From Edolisoma coerulescens (lineage: Eukaryota > Chordata > Aves > Passeriformes > Campephagidae), in assembly GCA_013397115.1 (NCBI GenBank), contig VWZW01004683.1:259648-323647 (forward strand): 64,000 nt of DNA, in the 5' to 3' direction. The notes below the pieces were generated by a model. It was not told where the DNA came from. It saw only the letters and a program-made list of their open reading frames with translations, and did no database searches. Positions within the stretch are counted from its first letter, which is position 1. Each line of letters starts with the position of its first letter. Of the stretch, positions 11,381 to 21,690 are shown piece after piece. The translations under genes were made by a program, and so were the position numbers.

Positions 11381-11755
11381 GCAGAATGTGGGAAGGAAAA
11401 GAGGGAATAATTTGGATATTGGCACTGAAAAGACACAATCAGGGAATGTGAGGAGCTGAGGAATCCTGGAGGAACTGAGGAACCCCTGAGCAGAGTGTGG
11501 GAAGGAAAAGTGGGAATAATTTGGATATTGGCACGGAATAGACACAACCAGGGGATGTGAGGAGCTGACGAACCCCTGAGCAGAGTGTGGGAAGGAAAAG
11601 CAGGAATAATTTGGATATTGGCACAGAAAAAACACAACCAGGGCATGTGAGGAGCTGAGGAACCCCTGAGCAGAGTGTGGGAAGGAAAAGTGGGAATATT
11701 TTGGATATTGGCATGGAATAGACTCAGCCAGGGGTTGTGAGGAGTTGCAATCTCC
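11381..11755. repeat. 90-bp minisatellite, four copies
   Basis: Units start at 11381, 11490, 11580 and 11670 with GCAGAGTGTGGGAAGGAAAA (GCAGAATG in the first). The first unit is 109 bp because it holds a 19-bp insertion near 11460-11480. The next two are exactly 90 bp. The last decays after about 85 bp. Because 90 is a multiple of three, several minus-strand frames stay open for 91-137 codons and encode a 30-residue repeat. This is an arithmetic consequence of the period, not evidence for a gene. Confidence 0.92.
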
Positions 11756-12130
11756 ACATGGATAAGGGGAAACAAAGCTCCATTTTTAGGGAAACCACTG
11801 CTCCTTAGGGATTAAAGGAACATCTGATAAACTGCGCAATTCCAGTCTCTTATGAATATCCCAATTTTTTTACTCCTCTCAGAACAAATCCCACCTGAGG
11901 ACCAGGAGCAAGGTTTTACCACTTCAAGTTTTTGCGGGATTTTACCTTTTCTTGTTCCATAAAATGGTTTGGGAAGGTGGGACAGGGGAGACGGCAGGAA
12001 GGGAGGTGGGAATTATCTCAGTGAGCTTCATCCTAATGGGAATATTTTATATATTCCCTCTGGGATTCCCTGCTTCCTTTGTAATTGCTCCAGGATTTAA
12101 TACAAAAGACAAATAAAGGTGCCCCACAAA
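11756..12130. other. Single-copy spacer
   Basis: Unique AT-rich sequence between the minisatellite and the next CR1. Nothing further is recognised. Confidence 0.5.
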
Positions 12131-12134
12131 TTCC

Positions 12135-12275
12135 CCATCCCTGGAAGTGTCCACGTCCAGGTTGAATGGGGCTTGGAGCAGCCTGGGATAGGGGAAAATG
12201 TCCCTGCCCATGGTAGGGGTGGGAATGGGGTGGGATTTAAGGCTCCTTCCAACCCAAACCATTCCATGATTTTAT
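12135..12275 (+). mobile_element. CR1 LINE 3' fragment (type A)
   Basis: The fragment starts at 'CATCCCTGGAAGTGTCCACG', passes 'GCAGCCTGGGATAGGGGAAA', and ends with 'CCTTCCAACCCAAACCATTC' followed by CATGATTTTA. This is the 3' UTR plus the last ORF2 codons. Confidence 0.88.
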
Positions 12276-12524
12276 TTGCAATACATAAATTATCTACTCA
12301 AATTATTCACTTAAATCAGTTTATAACCATGCCAAGGATCAGGAGAAGCAGGGACAACATGGTGTTCAAGGAAGAAGGATTTATAGAAATAAATCTGGGA
12401 CACGAATTTCAGTCTGTGCTCTGCGTCACTCACCGGGCACAACGGAGTGAGATTGATGCAATCCTGGAATTCCAACCACATTTGGAATTCACCACTTTGG
12501 AATTTATCACTTGCAGCAAAACAA

Positions 12525-12772
12525 GAGGAAATGGCCTCAAGTTGCTCCAAGGGATGTTTAGGTTGGAATAAGGGAAAAATTCTTCATGGAAAGGATGAGC
12601 AGACATTGGAATAGGCTGCCCAGGGCAGTGGTGGAATTCCCATCCCTGAAGGGATTTAAATCCCTGTGGAAGTGGCACTTGGGGACATGTGGCAGTGGTG
12701 GCCTTGGCAGTGCTGGGGAAGGGTTAAACTCCATGATCCTAAAATCTTTTCCTACCTAAATGATCCTGCGTT
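12525..12772 (+). mobile_element. CR1 LINE, ORF2 C-terminus (type C)
   Basis: Plus-strand translation matches the CR1 ORF2 C-terminus in pieces: 'RGNGLKLLQGMFRLE' near 12530-12570, then a frame change to a WNRLPRAVVEFPSLKGFK-like run near 12605-12660. The 3' end holds 'GGACATGTGGCAGTGGTGG' and a decayed CTTTTCCTACCTAAATGATCC tail (positions 12748-12768). Confidence 0.85.
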
Positions 12773-12879
12773 CATATTTACCTTCCTGGAACAGTTAATG
12801 GAGGCTGAAAAGGAAAAATTCCATCTCCACACCCCAATTCCGCCCATCCCGCTCAGCATCTGCTGCCCAACCTGTCCCT

Positions 12880-13840
12880 GAGCGGCACTTCCCGAGAATT
12901 GCTCCTTTCTGAAGACTTGGCTTTGCAAATACCACGCGGGTTAAGTGCTCCAGTTACAGGATTATTATCTGGCCTATTCCCTGGAGCAGGGCATGGAGTG
13001 GAGAAGCCGGATAATGAAGCAGCCCGGAATTCTCGGCGATTTGCAGGCAGGGCCAGACCCTGCTTTCCTTCGCTCCATGGGGAGCACTAATTGGAGCAGT
13101 GCCTCAGCTCTGTGACAGGATGCCAATGGTGGGCAGGAACTCATTTATCAGCGGCTGGAGTGGCTAAAGAGGATGGATCTGCTGTCATTCCCAACGTTCC
13201 GGGAGCAGGGGCACAAATAATCCATGGGAACAACGTCCCTGCCCCAGCACGAGGCACCTTCAGGCTCCCAGTCTGATTAGATCCCACTTGTTCTCCATTA
13301 ATCTGCTTTAATGAACTTCCTGACCTTCTCCCGAGCTCCAGCCACGAGGAATTTCCCAGATAAATCTCACCCAGCACCATAATCCCATTTTCCAAATAAT
13401 CCAAATAACTCACGGGTGAACATTTACAATGTTAGGGCTGAAAAGGAAATTAAATAATAGACACAGAGGTGGCTGCTGTGAGTAATTTATTGTGTGGTGC
13501 TCCGTGATTCCCAGCTCTGATTCACGAGGAAAACTGGGAACAAGGACACAGAGCAAACGATGAAATCCCATAAAAATTTATGCAGATGCCTCCAACAAAT
13601 TTGTGCCATCGTAAAGCAACCAGGAAAGGTCTTATTTATGGAGCGTGGCATAAATCAAGATATTTAGTGGGATCCTCTAACAAAGGGAGAGTAATTAAAT
13701 GCTTGGGAATCAGGGATTGGGCACTATCCGAAAAAAATGTCTGGAGAGGAGCAGTTAATAGGGGATGTCAGGGTGTGTTGCTGGAGAAGTTCATGGACAT
13801 GATTAAATCTCTTTTTTATCTCTGCCCATAAATCCAATTG
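12880..13840. promoter_or_regulatory. Candidate conserved non-coding region (two blocks)
   Basis: Two blocks, about 12890-13420 and 13560-13840, lack CR1 and the common GGAATT words. They carry more CpG than the surroundings (12945, 13008-13036, 13195). Motifs include CTTTGCAAAT near 12922, GGATTATTATCTGG near 12960, TTTATCAGCGG near 13147, and CATAAAAATTTATGC (a near palindrome) near 13570. No open frame shows domain-like content. The label is an inference. Confidence 0.28.
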
Positions 13841-14006
13841 AGCTCAGGCAGTGAACTCCACATCTGTGAGGAGAGACAGGACGAGGAGGAGTCGTGGCTG
13901 GAGAGGTTTCAGGGAAGAGGAAAAAGTGGGAAAGAAAAAGATGCAGGAAGGGCTTTTATGTCTTGGATTAGAAGGGGGAAAAGGAGGTGTTTGGGAAATA
14001 TTGGAT

Positions 14007-14600
14007 CAGAGACTCATGGAATGGGTTGGAAGGACCTTAAATCCCATCCCATTCCAGCCCCTGCCATGGGCAGGGACACCTCCCACTGTCCCAGGCTGCT
14101 CCAAGTCCCAGCCAGCCTGGCCTTGGACACTTCCAGGGATCCAGGGGCAGCCACAGCTTCTCTGGGAATTCCAGCCCAGCCCCTCTCTACCCTCCCAGAC
14201 AGGAATTCCTTCCCAATATCCCATCTATCTCTGCCCTCTGGCAGTGGGAAGCCATTCCCTGTGTCCTGTCCCTCCATCCCTTGTCCCCAGTCCCTCTCCA
14301 GCTCTCCTGGAGCCCCTTTAGGCCCTGGAAGGGGCTCTGAGCTCTCCCTGGATCCTTCCCTTCTCCAGGTGAGCATTCCCAGATCTCCCAGCCTGGCTCC
14401 AGAGCAGAGGGGCTCCAGCTCTAAGAGCACCTCCACGGATTCCTCTGGATTTGTTCCAAACAGCTTCTGATGTTGGGAGCCCCAGGGCTGGAGCAGCTCT
14501 GCAGGTGAGGTCTCACCTGAGAGGGGCAGAATTCCCCTTTTCCTGCTGTGGGATCAGCCCAGGCTTGGGGGAGTTCTGGGTGCACACAGCCGGGTCACAC
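14007..14600 (-). mobile_element. CR1 LINE, long 3' copy (type A)
   Basis: The longest fairly intact type-A copy. On the minus strand it runs from about 14600 ('TGACCCGGCTGTGTGCACCC') through ORF2 residues such as 'GVEGWGWAGIP'-like and 'PREAVAAPGSLEVSKARLAG' to the 3' UTR and a CCATGAGTCTCTG tail at 14007. An open stretch of 140 codons (14014-14436) is a remnant of ORF2, with frame disturbances upstream, so it is not functional. Confidence 0.92.
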
Positions 14601-16730
14601 CCACTGTCCTCATCTCCAAGATAAAATCTTGGAAATAAAAGAATTGTTTGGAGACCTTTGAGGGACTCCAGAAGGAGCTGACCCCATTAGTGGTGATGGA
14701 CAGCTGGAGTCGCTCCGGTCAGGCTCACGGAAAATCCAGGCTGACCTCGGGGGTCACCACTGCTCACCCGTCACCTGCACCTCATCTATGGAGCCAGAGC
14801 AGGGATTTGGGAAGAAATTTAGTTGGGATTTAGCAATGGATTAAAGATCTCTTTGTAAATAGATGAAATGGATGCCGCTTCTCCAAAAAAGCTGAGTGCT
14901 GCCACAAAAAAAGAGGGGAAAACAGTTCTTCTGGAGAGCAGAGGAATCACAGGGTGGGGGGAGCTCCCCCTCTTTGTTTTGAGCTCCTGTGAAATTCATG
15001 ACAGCTTAAAACATCCCATGGAAAGGAAACATCACAGGGAAACGCTGTGGGAATGCTGACAGAGGGGTTTTGCAGTGAATTCCAGAGCTGGGAAATGCAA
15101 GAACACGTGGAGTGTGAGCCCAGGAGAGGAGGCAAAAATAGATGGGAACAAAGGACTGCAAAATTCTCTGTTTGTGCAGCCAAAAATAGAGATTTTTTGG
15201 AGTTTGGGACAAAGCTCTGCCCGGATGTGTTGGAGCAGGAGAATCCAGGGAATTCCTTCAGCCTGGCTGACAGGGATACATTTATTAGGCTGGGATAAGG
15301 CATTGCTGTCACCCTGTCCAAGCCCTGAATAATTCTCCCACAGTAAAATCCAAAAAGAGATGGAAAAGATTCCTACCTGTGGGAGAAACGGAATTTCTGC
15401 CCATCCTGTGCTACCAAAAAATTCCCATCAAGGAGGTCACCAGACCCTTGGCAGAGGTAGGGAAGCAGAGGAGCCGAGTTTAGGGAAAAACTCATGGAGG
15501 CAGAAGTTTGATCCCTCGGTAGATGAGAAATTCCAGAGGCTGGAGCACTGGATTCCCATGGAGAAGCCTTGACAAATCCGTTGGCAGCAAGAAGAGGAGC
15601 AGCTCAGCAGCTAATTAGAAATTCTAAATTCTGGAGAGCAAAGTGCTTTTCTTGTCCCATTTCCATTTTCCCATGCCAAGGCTGGAATTTTTCTCTGGAC
15701 TAATTTTTATTCTCTGCCCTGAATGGGCGTTTTTATTTTCCTTTGCAGCCCCACATTACGAGCACAAAGTCATGTAAATATTCCAAGCATCCCTGGTTCC
15801 AAAAGCTGCTTCTCCAGCTTTGTTTTCCGTCAATAATTTTGGAGACAGAGGATATGAGTGCCGGGATTTTGCCAGTTCCCAAACTCCAGGGAATGAATGC
15901 CTCGTTAGAAAAGAATATTTACAGATATTTATTTCCTTCTCTGAACTCATCATTTCAAGCTAAATCCATTCACAGAGAGCGGCGGGAAACAAAACAATGT
16001 GCATGTGGGGGGAATGCAATGGAAATTCCTGAGTTTTAGTTTTTCTAGCTGGGACTGTCCATTGGAAAACATGGAAAACCATGGAATTACAGAGAAGGGT
16101 AATTATTTAACTAAAATAAAAGGGCAATCCCCTGATAAAGGTGTTTTATGTCAGGGGGTAAGAGAGAGGAAAGGAAGTGCTTTAATAACATTTTGCAAAA
16201 TCCCAGACTCAAAAAAATCCTTGGAAAACCTCATTGAAGGAAGCAGGACTTGTAAAGTAGGAGATGGATAATCAGAGGGATCAAACCTCTCTGGGCAATG
16301 GAGGATGAAATCCTTGGATACAAATAAATGGAATGATGGAAGAGGAGGGAATTTTTCCTCTTGCACTGATGCTCATGGAATTACAATGGGATTATGGAAT
16401 TTTTTTCTTTGTCCACATCTTCAGGAGAAGGTCAATGGGTTAAACACGGCTCATTCTGGAATCAAACAAAATTTGGGAATGTGGGAAAATGGGTCCTGGC
16501 AGCAACAGGAGAACGAGGTGGGGAATTTAGGAGGAGATGAAAAGAACAAGGAAGGAATGACACAGGGAATAAAAGTCAGGATAAAGGGCTTGGGAGCCTT
16601 TCAGCCTCATCTGAAACAAAATCCAGAGGCTGGAAGCTGAAATCGGACAAATTAAGAGGGGAAATAAAATCCAGGCCTGATGGGGAGAGAGAATTAAACA
16701 ACAGGAGAATGGGCTGGGTGCTGGGAAACA
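14601..16730. other. Single-copy stretch, no gene seen
   Basis: Unique DNA with no recognised repeat until the microsatellite at 16.73 kb. A possible acceptor-like 'TTTTCCTTTGCAG' lies at about 15737-15749, but the following sequence is stopped in two frames and no matching donor is obvious. Confidence 0.45.
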
Positions 16731-16977
16731 TATAAATATAAATAAATATAAATATCAATATAAATAATATGAATATTAATAATATTAACAATATAAATAT
16801 AAATATAAATATAAATATAAATATATAAATAATATTATTACAAAAATATATAAAATAAAAATAAAAATAAAAATAAAAATGAAAATGAAAATGAAAATAA
16901 AAAGATAAAGATGAAGATGAAGATGAAGATGAAGATGAAGATGAAGATGAAGATGAAGATGAAGATGAAGATAAATA
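16731..16977. repeat. Compound AT-rich / GATGAA microsatellite
   Basis: A graded series of simple repeats. ATAAAT-type units run from 16731 to about 16850, AAAAT units from about 16852 to 16878, and GAAAAT units from about 16879 to 16897. About ten GATGAA units follow from 16910 to 16970, closed by ATAAATA. Each block differs from its neighbour by one or two base changes, as if one tract had evolved stepwise into the next. Confidence 0.93.
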
Positions 16978-17074
16978 ACTGGAAATGGGTAAATCAGTGG
17001 GGGATTATTTAAACCTGGTTGTTTTAGGAAGGTCTCCTGACAGGTATCCCACAGGTGGTTTGTAGGATCAAATC

Positions 17075-17465
17075 AGAGAATCCCGGAATGGTTTGGGAAC
17101 CTTAAATCCCATCCCATTCCACCCCTGCCATGGGCAGGGACACCTTCCACTATCCCAGGCTGCTCCAAGCCCCCTTCATCCTGGCCTTGGACACTGCCAG
17201 GGATCCAGGGGCAGCCACAGCTTCCCTGGGAATTCCAGCCCAACCCCTCTCCACCCTCCTAGCCAGGAATTCCTTCCCAGTATCCCATCCAGCCCTGCCC
17301 TCTGGCACTGGGAAGCCATTCCCTGTGTCCTTGTTCCCAGTCCCTCTCCAGCTCTCCTGGAGCCCCTTTAGGCTCTGCAAGGGGCTCTGAGCTCTCCCTG
17401 GAGCCTTCTCTTCTCCACGTGGACATTCCCAGCTCTCCCAGCCTGGCTCCAGAGCCCTTGGAGCA
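17075..17465 (-). mobile_element. CR1 LINE 3' copy (type A)
   Basis: Minus-strand ORF2 C-terminus ('IPREAVAAPGSLAVSKARMK' near 17190-17250) followed by 3' UTR and a CCATTCCGGGATTCTCTG end at 17075. The 5' truncation is near 17465, at the 'GAGCCAGGCTGGGAGAGCTG' word. The copy is closely similar to those at 14.0, 27.7 and 52.2 kb. Confidence 0.92.
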
Positions 17466-17932
17466 TCTCCATGGCCCTATCCCTGGATAACGAGGATAAA
17501 TAATCCATGATTTCCTGACTTTCTGATGATCAGAATATAAAGATCCAAGAACGCTTCCAATTCCCTCTGTTCTGGCCTGACTGGAGTTAATTTTGCTTAC
17601 AAACCACAAAAAGACTTCGGAGTTTTTCCCAAACCTTTTTCCAAGTCCTTTCCTTGCATTCCCCCACCTGAGGCAGGCAGGATGGATTGTTCAGCAGTGA
17701 CTCCTTGAACCCTCGGAGTGTGGAGACTGAGGAGCCAACGGGAGAAGATAAGAAAATAATTGTGGATCTGTCACTGGAACACGCGGAATTGTGGTCCCAG
17801 AGATTGGCAGAGGTTAATTAAAAGTGTGAATTCCAAATGATTCCATTAAGTTGGGACAAAATCCCATTTGGAAGAGCCATTTTTCATTCTCAACCCATGA
17901 TCTCTCATTGAGTTCAAAGTGTAGTGCTCAGT

Positions 17933-17992
17933 GGAATTTGGGATTTAAACAGTTCCCAACCTACAGTGGGAACTGTTTAAATCCCAAATTCC
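17933..17992. repeat. Perfect 26-bp inverted repeat with 8-nt loop
   Basis: The left arm 17933-17958 (starting GGAATTTGGGATTTAAACAG) and the right arm 17967-17992 are exact reverse complements over all 26 bases. The loop ACCTACAG spans 17959-17966. Pairing ends abruptly outside the arms (T/T at 17932 and 17993). If transcribed it would fold into an uninterrupted stem. The sequence context gives no sign of a CR1 or an LTR. Confidence 0.95.
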
Positions 17993-18472
17993 TGGATGCA
18001 TGGAATGGTGGGAGTGATTCCAGGGGTTTGGGCAGCTGGATCCCACAGTCCTGTGAGAGAGACAGACACGTGCAATTAATTTTTGTTAATTAATGGATCA
18101 ATTTTGCCCTCCTGGCTCTGTCTTTCCCATGCGATTCCTTGTATTCCAATGTCAATGCAAGAAGATTTCCCTGTTTTCCATGACTGGAGAGATAACTCCT
18201 TCTGTCCTTCAGAGAAATATCCAGAATAAAAATTATTTTTTATCAACTTTTTACTTATTAAGATTAATTTTTAATTGAACTGGAGCGTAAACATTATCCA
18301 AGGAATTATTTCAACTCCCAAAACTCGGAAGCTTCTGAGTGTCTCAGGCTTCTGTGGTTGAAGAGATCCTGAAAAGACCTCAAAAATCCTGATAAAAACC
18401 CCCAAATGGGAACCTTTCAGAAAATCCTTGGCTTTCCATGGACTTGCTTATTTAACATTGAAGACTGGAGTG

Positions 18473-18533
18473 TTAAATGGGATTTCTTTGGGATTTAAAT
18501 GGGTTTTTTTGGGATTTAAATGGGATTTCTTTG
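18473..18533. repeat. Short tandem GGGATTTAAATG-type tract
   Basis: Three imperfect units of about 20-21 bp carry TTAAATGGGATTTCTTTG or TTAAATGGGTTTTTTTG. It is small and local. Confidence 0.7.
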
Positions 18534-19294
18534 TTGGTGGTGACTCACAATTGACTTGCCCAGTGGCTGCTCTGCAATAATTGATTTCCTTATTGCCCTG
18601 CAAAAATTATTTCTGGAATTGGAGATTTTTCTGTTGGCTGAAGAGCTGAAAATCCTCTTCTTTTCTGGAAAACATAAATCCTGACTTCCAGGGCTTTGTG
18701 CTGACTCAAACTTGCTCCAACAAACCCTTTCCAGGGTCATTTTCAGTTCAGCTGAAGTGGCTCTTTAGGTGCAATCCAAGCTGAAAATGTCTTGGCTAAA
18801 ATTGTTCCCAACCCTGAATTTCTTGGGCTGCTCCCTTTAAAGGGAATATTTTGTGTGGGTGTGAGGACAACGCAAATTATCCCTTAAATCCGGGATCTTT
18901 TCCAAGCAGGAATGGGGCAAAGGGGACATTATGGATGATTAAAGGTCGCCTTTCTTCCTGAAGGAGAAATGGGAAGATTTTTCTGTGTTTTGGGATCCAA
19001 AAGCAACAATTTCTCACTGGTTTGGGAATAGGGGAGAATCTCACTGGGGAGAAATTGAAAAAGGAGATTTTCATTTTATGACAGTGGCAGCATTTCAGCC
19101 ACAAGAGCTCTGCCAGTCCTGCACTCACTGGAGAATTCCAGTTGGGATCTACTAAAAAAATCTGTAAATTATCTCAGGAATTCTGTTTGGAAATGGGAGT
19201 CTGAGCTGTCCAGGATGAATATTTGGAGAATTCCAATGTCCCAGCTGAGAAATGTGGCCAAAAGTGTTGAAACCAAAACATAAAATAGGGCAGA

Positions 19295-19490
19295 CACGGG
19301 GTGATGGTTTTAAGTTGGAAAAGGTGGATTTAAATGGGATATCGGGGAGGAATTCCTGGCTGAGAGGGGTGCCCAGAGAAGCTGTGGCTGCCCCTGGATC
19401 CCTGGAAGTGTCCAAGGCCAGGTTGGACAGGGCTTGGAGCAGCCTGGGATAGTGGAAGGTGTCCCTGGGATGGGGTTTAAGGTCATTTGA
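19295..19490 (+). mobile_element. CR1 LINE 3' fragment (type A)
   Basis: Plus-strand translation gives 'VPREAVAAPGSLEVSKARLD' at about 19370-19430, then 'GCAGCCTGGGATAGTGGAAG'. The 3' UTR is shortened: the usual CCTGCCCATGGCAGGG segment is missing, so 'GTGTCCCTGGGATGGGG' is joined directly. The terminal tail is replaced by unrelated AT-rich DNA after about 19490. Confidence 0.88.
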
Positions 19491-20671
19491 TGCTAAAATT
19501 TGATTTATAACCTTGTTTTTTGCAAGAGTTTGTGCATCTTTCCAACACTCTGATGAGATAACCATCCACGATGCTTTGAATTATCCATGACCATTCCATC
19601 AGGAATTAGGGAAAACCCAGCCTTTATCACCTGGCTGCCTTATCCCACAATCCTGACTTTGTTTTGTGCCTAAACCAGTGACAATTTTCCGTAGTTCCGT
19701 CTCCTGGGAGAGGACAGATAATCCCGGAGTTCAGGCACTGCATTAACCACAGGGAGAGCTGATGTTGATTCCAAGATCTGATATTGAAATCCATAACGGA
19801 AATCAATTGGATTAAGCTGCAGGAACTTCATTATTGCAGCTCAGAAATCCTGGGAAGAAACCAGAGGCCACAGGAGATGTCCAAGACAGAAATTCCCTCC
19901 TCTGTTCACCCTGCTGTGAATTCTAGGCATGGATTTCTCTGGGATTTCTCTGGGATTTCTCCCAGATCAGGCTCTGGTTTTACTCTGCACACCAAGATTG
20001 ACCCAACACCGTGGTCAGGGGGAATTGCTGGAAATTCCAGGCATGAATTGTCCCAGCAAACTGCTGGATAACTGAAAAATCCCAACAAAAAAAAGATTCT
20101 TTGGGGGTTTTTTTAGCTGTATATTTTAATTTTTCCTTTCTTTTTCCTGAATGATTGTTCTGGGCAATAAAGGAATTGTGAAGGGCTTCAAAATTCAGGG
20201 AATTCAGCAGGAAAACCCAGCTCTCCTGGGGCTCTTTAGCTCCTTTTAAAGCAGTTCTCAGCTTCGCAAGGAGAGCTTTTTCCTGGCAGGAATTGATTCC
20301 TCGGTTGCGTTTGTGATAAATAAAAGCTCTGATCCACCTGGAGCCTCCAGGGCCCCTCGGTGGAGCCTGAGATCAACGAGTTCATTCCGGAGTGTAAATC
20401 ACAGGGATGTGGGAAGGGAACAAAACGTCTGGGTCCATCAAAGGGAAAATATTCCTTATTCCTGCACTGCTCCCAGGGCAGATTGCTCATCTCCCGCTTT
20501 AGCAAATATTCCCCAGCTCAGCTCCCTGGCATTGCTGTTCGAGGAGTTTCTCTAAAAACCAAATGAAATCTGGAGGTGATAATTTAATTTCTCCCTCTCC
20601 TGATGGAGAATTATTGATTCTCCTCATATTTAGGCCCATTTTATTTGTTTTATTCTTCTCATCCTTTATAG
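19491..20671. other. Single-copy stretch, no gene seen
   Basis: Unique DNA with one tiny tandem tract (GGGATTTCTCTG repeated, 19931-19965). No exon, RNA gene or interspersed repeat is seen. Confidence 0.5.
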
Positions 20672-20745
20672 CAGAGAATCCCAGAATGGTTTGGGTGGGA
20701 AAACTCATCTCGTTCCACCCCTCCCATGGAGCTAAAGATGCAGCT
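20672..20745 (-). mobile_element. CR1 LINE terminal remnant (type A)
   Basis: Only the extreme 3' end survives: CCATGGGAGGGGTGGAACG, then CCCAAACCATTCTGGGATTC read on the minus strand. The GGGACACC segment is already lost. Confidence 0.7.
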
Positions 20746-20799
20746 GGACCAAACTCCTTCTGACCATCCATTTTTCAATTTTCACAGAATATTTCCTAT

Positions 20800-21260
20800 A
20801 GGAATGCAACCAGTTAATTGCCATTATTTTGCCTCCATGAACACAGAGACTCCTTAGATTTTCTCAGGCCCATCTCCCGTTGAAACAATAAATTCCAGCA
20901 GAATTATTATTATTAACAGTGAACTGTTAAAACGTGATGAGCACACACCTGAAGCACTGAGAAGAGACAAGAGGAGCTGGCATTTGACTGCCTGGGTCAC
21001 ATTTCATTTGCCTGGAGGAGATAAATCAGGATTTATGACAGTTCTGCTCATGCAGAAATAAAAAGGTGCTGTCTCAGGAAGCGGGGGTTCACAGAGCGTC
21101 TGTGAAATCCATGGAAAAGAGATAAATCAGCTGAGCTGCTTTGACATTAATTCCATGTTTAATTTTTCTTGAATAAACTGCATTATGAATAAAAAACTCC
21201 AAAAAGTGGCCAAGTGGAATCTCATTTCTGTTGCTACTCAAATACATCAGGACTGAGTCT
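20800..21260. promoter_or_regulatory. Candidate conserved non-coding block with an 18-bp dyad
   Basis: AT-rich, CR1-free block. It holds a dyad TTAACAGT-GA-ACTGTTAA at 20913-20930 (two inverted TAACAGT, MYB-like), a GGAGATAAATCAGGATTTATGAC stretch around 21015-21040, and several TAAT cores around 21140-21190. The texture is enhancer-like. No protein frame is supported. Confidence 0.3.
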
Positions 21261-21579
21261 GTTTGGGATCACTGGAATTGGGCTGGAAACAGAAAAAATG
21301 GTGACACTTTCCCTTCACTGATAGCAGTTCAGGATCAGCTTTTCCATGTATTTGGAACATGGATTTGGGAAAAAAAATTCAATTAAGCTGCTTATTAATT
21401 ATGCATCAATGAACCTTAATGACTCTGAATTGAGCTGGGAAAATGGCCCCACAACTCTTCCTTTCTCCCAGCTTTAGTCCTTTGGGATCCCTTGGGAGGA
21501 GGGTGAGGATGGATTGTGATAGAGTTGGATTTATTGAGCTGTTAAGTGTCCATGTGACTGCTGTGATCTTGGATGGAAT

Positions 21580-21690
21580 TCCAGAATGGTTTGGGTTGGG
21601 AAGGACCTTAAAGCCCATCCCATTCCCATGGACAGGGACATTTTCCACTATCCCAGATTTCTCCAAGCCCCATCCCGCCTGACATCCAGT
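21580..21690 (-). mobile_element. CR1 LINE 3' fragment (type A)
   Basis: Minus strand reads 'GGATGTCAGGCGGGATGGGG' to 'CTTCCCAACCCAAACCATTC' with the tail at 21580. A small deletion has removed part of the CACCCCTGCCATGG segment. Confidence 0.85.

Larger units (their letters stand above)
17466..19290. other. Single-copy stretch with a long hairpin
   Basis: Unique sequence apart from the perfect inverted repeat at 17933-17992 and a short tandem tract at 18473-18533. No gene is recognised. Confidence 0.5.

Noticed and set aside
11362..11775. 137-codon minus-strand repeat protein
   Set aside because: It is explained by a 90-bp minisatellite whose length is a multiple of three. Neighbouring frames are open as well.
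14014..14436. 140-codon minus-strand frame as a host gene
   Set aside because: It matches the C-terminal part of CR1 ORF2, seen in many copies in the window, and is 5'-truncated.
15737..15760. Splice acceptor TTTTCCTTTGCAG with a following exon
   Set aside because: The following sequence has early stops in two frames and no donor at a reasonable distance.
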